DNA of 64,000 bases from Kappaphycus alvarezii (lineage: Eukaryota; Rhodophyta; Florideophyceae; Gigartinales; Solieriaceae): the NCBI GenBank assembly GCA_002205965.3, contig NADL03000665.1, forward strand, positions 806,001 to 870,000. Reading direction: 5' to 3'. Position 1 is the first letter of the stretch. Each line of letters opens with the position of its first letter. Shown here piece after piece: positions 1 to 9,154 of the stretch. Both the position numbers and the translations under genes were made by a program. A model generated the notes under the pieces. The model saw only the letters and a program-made list of their open reading frames with translations, had not been told where the DNA came from and ran no database searches.

Positions 1-653
1 GTTCCAGTAGTCAAATCCAAGATCCTGTCCGGTTTTACCTCGAAATGCACGAGGACGGTGGGCCTGTCCAATAATCATGAGCGGCATCTTTCCGGTACCG
101 CTCGCGTTCGAACAAACCAGTAGAGTTAAGCGAACTTTGGCTTTTTTCGGCCGGGCATAGGTTCTTATGAAATAGTCCTGTCAGGAGCCATAGCATAGTA
201 AAGGCCAGTTTAATCAGCATTACAAAAATCACTTCTATCATAATCCGTAAGCAAAGCCTGAAGGCTTGGCAAGGCAGTTTCCACAGCGGCATGGTCGGCA
301 TCCCCACTGTCCCCATAAACTCGAAGGGACCTAAGATTCCAACGTTTCTGAAACTTCGACAACCACCCTGAAGTGAACTTTAAGCAGCACTGCTCACTCG
401 ATGGAAGCATGGAAGTTACTGCATCCTGCAGCCTCAGTGACTTCTCGCGAATAACGGCACCGGTCAAGCCTTGGCGACAGTCATACTTTGCTGCGTGACC
501 CAGTTTGCAAGGTTTTCTCCTAGGCCGATTGCGCGCCGCCCTTATTACGGCAAATTGGTTTGTTGGATAGGGTAAGTGTTTTTTTGGGAGAGCAGTCTGG
601 ACATGACAGGTCGTGAAAGGAGAAAAGGCAATTAAAACCTTTGTCCAGCCCAT
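1..653 (-). pseudogene. pogo/CENP-B-like DDE transposase, truncated by window edge
   Basis: Minus-strand reading gives the N-terminal half of a pogo/Tigger-type (DDE_1) transposase. Around 490-290 lie an IREKSLRLQ stretch, then LKFTSGWLSKFQKRWNL and the ALPSLQALLTDYDRSDFCNAD region that precedes the first catalytic Asp in this family. The Glu expected after that Asp (the usual ADETGL context) is replaced by a stop at 210-212. Past the stop the same frame continues with TGLYYAMAPDRTIS, then, after an indel near 150-160, with PMPGRKKAKVRLTLL and further core sequence down to base 1. The C-terminal half with the remaining acidic residues lies outside the window. The stop and the indel mark it as inactive. 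The family call is firm. Whether the sequence is a transposon copy or a decayed domesticated CENP-B-like gene cannot be decided here. Confidence 0.8.
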
Positions 654-1454
654 GCTGAAAGGCCGGCTTGGGAGGAAGCTAGCCCCTACGCTTTGCGTCG
701 TGAGAATTACTCTTGGATGACAGCCTTTTGCTTATGCGTGAGGTTGCGGCGCTGCATGTTTGCATGAGAAAATAAAGAATGATAGTATGGGTTCAATTTC
801 TGTAAAGCTCTGTGGGTCGCCTACACTGTACATTAGCATGAGCTTTTCAATCGACATGTGATTTTTCTGAGTACTGCACGAACGTGAAAATTTTGCTGTG
901 ACGTGCTTCTGTAGCCTGCAGAGGTGGCTAATGGCTATTGGTCTTACAAAATGGTTATTTCATAAGACTAATAGACGTTGAGATTATTTCAGATTTACAA
1001 ATTGGCCCGCAACGTGTGGTGAAAAGTACAAATGTTGTGCCCTGAAGAGCAAACGGAATGCCCTGTGGAGATTTTTATACCGGTTAGGGATAAAAGGACT
1101 CCAAAACGTACTGAAATGGCACTTCCCAAATTGGGAAATGCTGTTTGCATCTTTGTAAAGGGAAAATCCTTGTATTGAACATTGCTATAGAGAAAAAACA
1201 CTGTAATTAATGTAAGTCAATAATCATTTATCAAGTGGCTGCGATATTACCAAGTCTTTGGTCGAGAGACCTACCGTAATGTGAAACTCAATCGTCTCGT
1301 ACCTCAGCGCACGCACTCTGTCGGCTCTCTGCGGCGCTTATATTTTTGCCGTCAGCGGCCTCAATCCCAATCGAAAGTGTAAGTACAGTACCACGGCGGC
1401 GACAACCCTCAAGGACAACTTTCCTATATACCGCGGATACCATGGTTCTCTAAG
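654..1454. other. No gene recognised
   Basis: About 800 bases between the pogo-like remnant and the left inverted repeat of a Tc1-like element. I see no convincing coding frame, RNA gene or element end. Confidence 0.5.
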
Positions 1455-3013
1455 TACAGTAGCTTCAGTGCCGGAAACTCAGTTACGACACCCCCAAAAA
1501 GTGTCATAAAGACCAAAAAATAGATATCGAAAAACGAAATTTCGTCCATCACCCCCAAATATAACGGTGATAAAAGGCCAAGATTTTGGGAAAATTGAAA
1601 TATTTTTACTTTATTTGCCGTGCAAACGGCCACTTGGGAGGGTGAAATGCCATTACGACAGTAACTTTGAAATACGACATTCTCGCCTACACTTGATCCA
1701 AAATACCCAACCAAACTTCTATATCGCTTCCCCGAGATCTTCGTTATTACCCAAATGGGTCTAACGTCCTCTTGGACTGAGAAGGAGCGAGGCAGAATTG
1801 ATGAACTTCGTGTCGCCAGGGTATCAGTAAGAGAGATGTCCCTTCGCATGCAACGATTGCGTGACACGATTACGAGGTATCTAAATAATATAGAAACATA
1901 TGGGATACGTAAACATACTAATAGATGAGCAAAACTGACGGCAACTGCTCGCCTAGCTATCCTCAGGGAGGAACAGAAGGGTTCCTCGTCCGCCACTAAT
2001 ATCAAGAAAGACCTCAACTTGCTTGTTATTACACGCATATTGCAGCAAATAATCTCCTCAGACAAGCACCTGAGCTTTAAGAAGCCGAAACGTAAGCCGC
2101 CTTTGACATGTTAACACCGTCAGCATCTTTTACAGTGGGCTTGAGAACGCCATGCTTGGTCACGTACAAAATGGGGTCGTGTGGTTTTCTCAGATGAAAA
2201 AGATGGAACTTAGACGTCTTTGATAGCCGTTAGAGTTACTGGCATGACCTTCGGAATAAAGAAAGGATCTTATCAAAGCGGCAAAATGGTGGTGGAAGCG
2301 TCATGATATAGATGGCCTTTTCAGAGAAAGGATACTCTGATATTGCTTTTTCGTGTGGTCGGCAGAACTCGAAGAAGTACTGTGAGATCCTACACGAGTA
2401 TTTACTGCCGATTATAGAAAAATTCATCTTGGAACATGCATTTATAGCAGAATAATGTACCAATGCATGCAAATAGGGAGGAAACGTCGTGGTTTTCAGA
2501 GAATAATATCAATATCATGGACTGGCCTGCGGGAAGTCCGGATTTAAATCCAATAGAGAATCTTTGGGGCATTTTTTCGCGCCGGGTTTACCAAGATGGG
2601 AGGCAGTTTAACTCTGTATCGGACCTTAAAGAGGCTTTTCTCGTGGAATGGCGTAAACTGGACTGTAATCGTCGTTACAAGCTAGTTCAAAGCATTCGAG
2701 ACCGTTGTGTAGCTGTGTTGGAAGGTCAAGTAACGGGCACAAAGTACTGAGCTTGTTCGTTCCGATTATATGGCAACTTGTAGACGCACTGTCGTGATCG
2801 AGTTTCATCTCCTCGGGTAGCCGTCATGACATTCAATAATAAAAGAATTCTGGTATTTCTTTTAAACTTTGTCATCTCTTTCGTTATGTTATGTTAAGTA
2901 AATGGACAAATTTTGGTGCTGAAATTCAGCAGGTTCGGTCATTCTTTTATCACTTCAGCTTTTAAGACACTTTTGGGGGGGTGCCGTAATCGAGTTTCGT
3001 GCACCGTACTGTA
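1455..3013 (+). mobile_element. Tc1-like DNA transposon with terminal inverted repeats
   Basis: A 1.56 kb element, the normal size for Tc1/mariner. The left end (from 1457) starts CAGTAG and contains GGAAACTCAGTTACGACACC followed by CCCAAAAAGTGTC. The right end (about 2955-3011) has the reverse complement of a close relative: ACGAAACTCGATTACGGCAC, then CCCCCCCAAAAGTGTC. TA dinucleotides flank both ends (1455-1456 and 3012-3013), as expected for TA target duplication. The inside carries one decayed transposase frame in the plus direction. The inverted repeats, about 55 bases each with small indels, are better preserved than the coding part. Confidence 0.85.
1765..2750 (+). pseudogene. Tc1-like transposase, decayed
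   Basis: Reading the plus strand across frame changes shows the Tc1 order. First is an N-terminal helix-turn-helix part (TSSWTEKERGRIDELRVAR to about 1920). Next is a KPKRKPPLT region, then KWGRVVFSDEK, which holds the first catalytic Asp, at about 2170-2200. Then come KYCEILHEYLLPIIEKF, a QNNVPMHANRE segment, and NINIMDWPAGSPDLNPIENL with the third acidic residue near 2510-2565. The frame ends at 2750 with a typical C-terminus. In the QDN motif, which carries the second Asp, the sequence reads QNN, so a catalytic residue is lost. There are also several frameshifts and stops. Only the last 95 codons form a long uninterrupted frame. Confidence 0.85.
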
Positions 3014-3828
3014 CACTTCTTGTTGGTCTCTTCAGTCGGACCCGGCCTGCCCCTTCTGGGCCACTATTCTCAGAGCTACTGTACCGTCCCACACGAGTGG
3101 TCCTCAACAACCAATACAAGAAGAATATTCCTTGTTGTGGTGTTTTATTGTTTGAAAGACGTACTGTAGTCAGATGTTTCCAGTGCCACATGAGGCAATC
3201 GCAGATTGGCCGATAGCAATGTACTGTACATTACAGCATTTTTCTTGTACAGTAAACTTCTGTAATGTACATTGCAATTCTGTAATGCACTCTCTACAGA
3301 GAACAATGGCCTCCGATGTACAGAAAAAAAGGAAAAAAGCTCTGCTTTTATCTCCGCAAGTTTTAAAAACATTTGGTTTTTGCAAACTCTATCCTCAGGG
3401 TGGCTTAAATCGTATGCGAATCCGGATTGTAGTGATTGCGTTTGGACGATTTGATCGCAACATTCGTTTTGTCATTCATACCTTTTTGAGCCGGCGCGAC
3501 ACCCATATCCGCTCGTTTTGTAACAGCGCAAACATGCCGGTCTGCACTTGAACACGCGCTTTTCCCATCTACATCATTCGACCCATTCCCATCAACAACC
3601 CTGTCACCTTCGCCGTGTCTTTTGTCCCAGGCTCGTTGTTCGCACGTCCGCTTTCAGAGTGTTGCCTTACCCATTGAACTTTCATCTTAATCTGTCACCC
3701 TTCTCCGCTCACAGAAGATTCCTCTTGCTCCTACCATTGCCAAAAAGCATCCTACCCGCTCAACAAACGATTGCGATCAACCTCACTATCTCTTTGCAGT
3801 TTGCACTTTCAAAGCACTCATTGGCTCC
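3014..3828. other. Upstream region of the Ulp1 gene, no other gene seen
   Basis: About 800 bases between the Tc1-like element and the Ulp1 start. A cluster of ATGTACTGTACATTACAG-type palindromic words lies at about 3218-3290. Open frames here show no recognisable family and overlap one another. The promoter and 5' leader of the Ulp1 gene must lie here, but I see no clear TATA element. Confidence 0.45.
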
Positions 3829-6551
3829 ATGTCCATGGACACGGATGAACCCGACGTGCAACTTGTTGAAAGATCCACGTTCCGCGACCATATCTCTTCA
3901 AGATCCAGTCCCAAAACAGAAACCTCACGGCCGCCAAAGCGTCGACCTCCTAGCAATGAACGTCCGTTTGCTCGCCCGAGAGAAATTCCTCAACAAAGAA
4001 ACCGCCTATTGTCCCGCCCCAGCGATCCGCCAGCGCATTCATCAAACCGCAAATGGAGGAAAGACGGAAATTTCTTTGTGCCAGGAGGCCCCCACTCAAC
4101 AATTTCTCCCAAATCCACCTTTAGAGCTGCAGCTGCAAACCTAAAACTCCCTCTTGAGACTGATGGTTTAAGAGGTTGTACTCCGAAACCAGACCCTGCG
4201 AATCGCCAAACTGTGCAACCCGCAGACTCACCAAATTCCAGGGCATGTACAGTACAATCTCGTATCCCAGTGATCAGAGAAAAAGCAGAGTACAACCGAA
4301 CTTTGAAAGAAGATCGAGCAAAAAGAGAGGGCTCCGCCAGCTGGCACAATTCCACAACGAATGTTGGGAGTGAGTCCAGGGCTCCTGGTCACGCTATTGA
4401 CCTTGATGACGATGGTGATGATATCGGACCCCCACATTCCGTCAAAAGCGTTCCACCACCCACGAAATTGGATGAGCCACTACCTAGTCGACGGTCAAGA
4501 CGCGAAACGGGCGTGCCTCAGAACCAAGTCGACCAAAAAGATAATGTGGCGCGCGCTTTGATACTAAGGAAGATGATGTAACCGCGGGGCAAAGCCTTTC
4601 ACCATCACTGAGATTAGCTATGACGGACCAAGGGATTTGATTTTCATGTATCCACCAGGTGAGAGAGGTAATATCCGCGTCACCACAGAGGAGCGAGAAC
4701 GTTTGAAGCAGCACAAGTACCTCAATGATAGTCTCATCGACTTTTATCTCAAGTTTTTGGAAATGGATCTAAAGAGACGCCCTCCCCCCTCAATTTTGCG
4801 ACAAAATTCTTCAGCTCATTTTTCTTTGGCGTGCTTCGCCGAGTGAAGACCGATGGTACCAGAAAGAAAAAGTCTGGGATGAAATCTCCCTCTATTGATT
4901 ACAGTGGTGTCAAGAACTGGACCAGAGGGTTCGATATCTTTTCAACTGATTTCGTCATCGTTCCGATATGCGATTCGTTTCATTGGAGCCTTATCATTGT
5001 CGCTAATCTTCGGAACTTGGAAAGCACGCTCAGAATCAAGAGGTAGAGTTGAAGCAAGATGGGAAGGAGCGGGATCAATTGACCGACCCGGGACGTCCCA
5101 AGATTATCTACTTGGATTCTATGGACCCTGACCGTGGCGGTGACTTGGCCATTCCGATTAGGCATTACCTAGTTGAAGAATGGTTAGCACGAAAGAAGGG
5201 GTACAATTCCAAAGACTGCGACAATGAGAGGACTAGTACAATCAAGTCATTCAGGAGGGCCATTCCACTCTTGAAGCCGAACGTACCGGTTCAAAATAAC
5301 GAGTACGACTGCGGATTATATCTGTTAAACAACCTCTCAATGTTCCTTAACAACACGGAGAGTTTTATGGCGAAAATGCTTCAAGGAGACCTAGACATGA
5401 AGATGGCGTATGGTAGCGGTGACATCACCAAGTTGCGGAAGAACATGACTTTCCTCATGGATTTATTTGAGGAGGAATGGAGTAAAGGCATGCAAGATCG
5501 CCTCAGGAGCTAAAAACTAATGACCTTCAAGAAAAGATCAAAATTTTACCGACAAGGCTCCTGCTCGTGGAACAGGAGGGTGAAGAAAATTCCAAGGAGG
5601 TAGACAATGTCGCATGGGCGGAGGAAGACTCTATTGAACAAGACCCGCATCCGAGCAAAGAGCACGTGCCTCATAGTGCTAATCCGCCATTCTCGGTGAT
5701 TGAAAAGGTAGATCTAGATTCCGATGAAAGAGTTGAATGCGCTGTGAATTCGAAGCAGGACGAATGTAGAAGCTCAGACATAAGAGAAACGATCCGCTTA
5801 TGCGCCGAGGCTGGTGGTGCAAGTGCCTACGAAAACAGATGATGTCGTACCTGTGAAAGGCCCTCCGCACGACTGTCCCAAAGAGGTTGATGTCAATATC
5901 ACCAGTCCTTCAGGGCGCAGCGTTGAATCGAGGGATGAGGAGCCTGTTCTGATGGAGTGTGAAAGCGACTGTATCGGATCTGAAGACGTTAGGGGCTCGG
6001 ACACGAGACTGCCGGGAAACCGAGATTTGAGCAGGGATAGTGACAGAGTTACCCCGGTGGACGTGGAAGATGGGCACGACGACGCTTCCATGAGTGACCA
6101 CAGTATCGATGGGGGAGACGCTTCCAGTGTGGAGAAAGTCTGCGACTCTGAGATCATGGAAACGAGCTCAGATTATGGAGAAATGGAGATAGAAAATCAC
6201 AGCAGCCATGTCAATGATGTTGATAATGCGGGTGATGTTGAGGTTGTTCCCCATGGGGGACTTGGTGCCTATGAACAAAAGCGCACTCTTGACCCCATGA
6301 TGAAATGCGAAAACAGTAGAATGCTATACGAAGACGAGCACGAGGAGATTATCGAAGAAGGAAATGGGAATGATATGGAGGAACCATTGCAACTGGTGCG
6401 GAACAGTGCAGATCGCAAGATGAAAAGGAATAGGGAACGGAGGAAGATCTTAAACGAACCTGGTGCTCGAGGCACTCCGGGACGGCCGTCACCCGGGTAT
6501 GCAGGAGGTGGGATAAGTTTTAGGATGACTTACCCCTGGAAGGGTAGGTAG
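3829..6551 (+). CDS. Ulp1/SENP-family SUMO protease with long acidic tail (needs frame corrections)
   Basis: Predicted cysteine protease (peptidase family C48) that matures SUMO or removes it from proteins, probably in the nucleus. ATG at 3829 opens a disordered Ser/Pro/Arg-rich region of about 250 residues. The catalytic domain starts near 4590: DLIFMYPPGERGNI, then LKQHKYLNDSLIDFYLKFLE, the usual Ulp1 entry. The triad is visible: His in DSFHWSL (4981-4983), Asp in IIYLDSMDP (5115-5117) and Cys in NNEYDCGLYLL (5310-5312), with the oxyanion Gln at 5292-5294. From about 5500 an acidic, Asp/Glu/Ser-rich tail of about 350 residues runs to 6551. The reading frame must shift near 4580, 4797, 5046, 5500 and 5820. 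Every domain part is otherwise intact, so sequence indels are the simplest explanation. Whether the acidic tail belongs to the same protein is inferred from continuing codon-like sequence across the frame changes. Confidence 0.85.
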
Positions 6552-7013
6552 TCGCAAAGGTGGCGCGAAATTTTCAGAACGAGGTCAAGGGTCGGAAAGG
6601 AAAGGCTAGGTAAGAGCCCATCAGATACAGGACCTTGGCCACTGGGAAAGTCAGTACTTGGGCTGAAAAGGTAATGTACGTCGCAGGTTTGAAACAAGGC
6701 TCTCATCCAAAATTCGGCGCTCCGATGGTGCCAACTTTCTTTTGAGAGCTCCGCGACGGGTTTAAATCACCGTCACTGCAGGGGGGGCCGGAAATTTATG
6801 ATTGTAGATAAGATGGCGAATCGTCAAAACAACGAGCTGGAGGTCAAGGGGTAAGGACTCTGTTATATGGGAACCGTGGGATGAGATCTATCTTTGTAGG
6901 AAAATACTTCTAACTTGAGCATCATTATCGATGTTCCTAAATGATACCGCAGACATTCGACGTTCACATCCATAGCGCATTCATGGCAGTGATGAAAAGC
7001 TTCGTGAGAGGAT
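6552..7013. other. Convergent intergenic region, nothing recognised
   Basis: About 460 bases between the 3' ends of the Ulp1 gene (+) and the HIUase frame (-). No coding frame or structured RNA seen. 3' processing signals of both genes should lie here. Confidence 0.5.
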
Positions 7014-7505
7014 TCAGCTTCCGCGGTACGTGGTAAATCCGAAGGGACTGATCAGCAAAGGTACGTGATAATGAGAGGAGGTGTCGCGAACAGAAAAAGT
7101 AACATCACAGTAAGGGTAAAAGCAATCTATGTTTGCAAGCTTGAAGTATCTCTCGGTCATGAAGCGGAGCCTGTACACACCTTCCCTCCATTGATCCCTT
7201 GCAATAAGATCGGCTACACGGCCATTGACGTTGCATTGAGCATGACACAAGAACTGCTCTGTTCCATCGTCTTGTTTCCGATACAATTCCAACTCGAGAC
7301 CGGCAGCAGGACGACCTGTAGATGTATCAAGGGCATGTGTTGTGAGAGGGCCGGTCATGGAGAGTGGCAGCTGGTGCGAAAAAAGCTGTTGATTCGTGGG
7401 CACGACGGCCAAGTTAGCTGGGTCGACAGGTGGGAATTGGACGGAGGGCTGAACGAATAGAGCGGATGTCTGGGCGGGCGGAGGAAGTTGGAGGGTCGAC
7501 GACAA
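7014..7505 (-). CDS. 5-hydroxyisourate hydrolase (transthyretin-like) domain
   Basis: Hydrolyses 5-hydroxyisourate, the product of urate oxidase, in purine (urate) breakdown. The core runs from TGPLTTHALDTSTGRPAAGL to the C-terminal tetrapeptide YRGS, the hallmark that separates HIUases from transthyretins. The family's active-site residues are present: His in LTTHALD, Arg in NVNGRVADL and His in HYHVPLL. An ATG at 7358-7356 would give a 114-residue protein, the usual HIUase length. The open frame extends about 49 further codons upstream as a Pro/Gln-rich stretch (LQLPPPAQTS, then VPTNQQLFSHQLPLS). That stretch resembles the linkers of the adjacent helix-turn-helix protein, which it overlaps in another frame. 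So either a free HIUase starts at 7358, or a single-base indel near 7420-7510 hides a fusion. There is no obvious peroxisomal C-terminal signal. Confidence 0.9.
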   Translation of the reverse strand: MSSTLQLPPPAQTSALFVQPSVQFPPVDPANLAVVPTNQQLFSHQLPLSMTGPLTTHALDTSTGRPAAGLELELYRKQDDGTEQFLCHAQCNVNGRVADLIARDQWREGVYRLRFMTERYFKLANIDCFYPYCDVTFSVRDTSSHYHVPLLISPFGFTTYRGS

Positions 7506-8347
7506 CGGGCCGGGATTGACGCCTCTTGGTTATTCCGCCGCGAAGTTTGGGAATACCGGCAGTTTGCTGCAAAAGGCGGGTTATTGTTTGTGTGCTCGGA
7601 AATTTTTCCAGATTAAAATTGTCCTTAGCCCACAGGGCCATTTCCTCATATGTAGGCGCTGACCCAGCAGCGATACGACGCTTGGTCTCCTGTTGAATTT
7701 CCTTTTTTTGGGCGTGGGATAACGTTACATATTTTAATCCCATGCGACGCATGCGAATGACTTTGACATCGCCTTGCTCTTCACTTTCGGGCGGCTGTAT
7801 TTGTGTGGATGGTGATTGGGAGATTGCGGGCTGGTTGGATTTTCCCAGGATGTGCGCGACAGTGCCAGTGGTAGGCTGCTTGGCAAGTTGAAACTTGTGT
7901 TGGGCCCATTGTCTGAGGTAGGACATGTTAGGCTTCTTGCCTTTTTGGAGTAAGCGTTTGTGCTCTTCGAATATCATGTTCTTTTGCTCTGCAGTCAGAG
8001 AGGTATTTTTGTGGCGCTGCAGTTGAGGGGTTGATATCTCGGCCTGTTGCCCTGAGAAAGTCTGGTGGAGGGGATTCGGCACTTGCTGGGAATTATTTAG
8101 AATCCTAGAGATAGAGACGCAATCAGGTGGGGTTTTGCAATGCGAATTGGTTCTTTGCCCATTCTGCCAGTTGTTTAACTGTTGGGCTGTTGCCGCGGGC
8201 AATTTGATGGGCATGCTCATCGTAAATCAGCCTCTTCTGAGCGTCGGAAAGTGGAATTGAGGTTTGCAGTGACTGAGACTGCGACCCCTGTTGATTTGTT
8301 GATGTCTCTCCGCTCAAAATGTGCTCTGTGAGTAGGGAATTGAGCAT
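7414..8347 (-). CDS. Protein with three tandem CENP-B/Abp1-type helix-turn-helix domains
   Basis: ATG at 8347. Three copies of one DNA-binding module follow each other. Module 1 (about 8255-8095) has LSDAQKRLIYDEH, then VKQLAEWAKNQF and SISRILNN. Module 2 (about 7998-7837) has LTAEQKNMIFEEH, then LRQWAQHKF and TVAHILGK. Module 3 (about 7725-7560) has LSHAQKKEIQQE, then MALWAKDNF and TITRLLQQ. The pattern is that of the N-terminal HTH of fission yeast Abp1/CENP-B-like proteins, related to pogo transposases. Gln/Pro/Ser-rich linkers separate the modules. A one-base frame change is needed inside module 1 near 8125. After module 3 the frame runs into a stop at 7414, overlapping the HIUase frame. 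It probably binds DNA. Its target and role are unknown. Confidence 0.7.
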
Positions 8348-8882
8348 TGTCCTCTCCACAAAACGTTGAGTGGTTACGTGGTGAACGGCGGACGAGGGTG
8401 GAGGCTGCGCGCTGAGCTTGCTGGGCTTGCTGGGCTGGCAGATTGCGCTGGTTACGGATGTTGTTTCGTGAGTGATGGCTGTTGAGATAGAGAACAGCTA
8501 GAGAACCTTATGTATCGGGTTCTGAGAGGCAATCGTGCTTTATCGTCTCACTTTAATCCGTACGGTTCTGTCGTCTCATTTGTTCTTCGCATTCCGACTG
8601 ATGACGACAACAGATTGGTAGATTTCTCAAATTTAAAACTCGACCCAGCGAGCTATCGATGGACCTGACAGATGAGTAAATTAGTTTCTCACCTAATTTA
8701 ATTTCTCTCGGAAATTTTTATTTGAAATATTTAAATAACTTCACTGTACTGGAGCTGTTAGCTCTTAGCTAGCATTATAGATACTTAATGCAATAAAATT
8801 TTACTTTACCTTGACACAGACTTCTCTAGCGACCTTGAACCGGATTAACTCAGTTTCTTGGTTCCCCCATGCCGACCACTTG

Positions 8883-9016
8883 TACCAACCGACCATATTT
8901 TTCAAATATTAAATCACCCCACATTTCCCCCCCTTGTACCAATTATTTGATGCGTTTTGGAACGTAGGCTAACCCATTTTTCAATCATTAACACACCCAG
9001 TTTTCCCCCCAGTACT
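8883..9016 (-). repeat. Dispersed C-run/GTAC repeat, two related units
   Basis: Two related units. One has CCGACCATATTTTTCAAATA, ATTAAATCACC and a run of C. The other (8968-9012) has GGCTAACCCATTTTTCAATC, ATTAACACACC and again a run of C next to AGTACTG. The first recurs inverted at 58527-58580 and the second recurs at 18477-18526, so this is a dispersed repeat family, perhaps ends of a small non-autonomous element. Confidence 0.7.
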
Positions 9017-9154
9017 GTAATGTTTCGCAGAATACTGTAATCGACGAGTCCATATAATTGCCGTACTGTTTGGTGGTAAATCTTTACGAGTTGTACTGTA
9101 TCATGTGGCACAGGAGCGTGCGGAGGATATTCAGAAACACTCTATCGTACTGTA

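Noticed and set aside
1424..2065. Long open frame of 213 codons on the minus strand
   Set aside because: It is antisense to the Tc1-like transposase, whose plus-strand motifs are clear.
3174..3551. 125-codon plus-strand frame upstream of the Ulp1 gene
   Set aside because: No family resemblance, overlaps other frames and includes GTAC repeat sequence; probably chance or leader.
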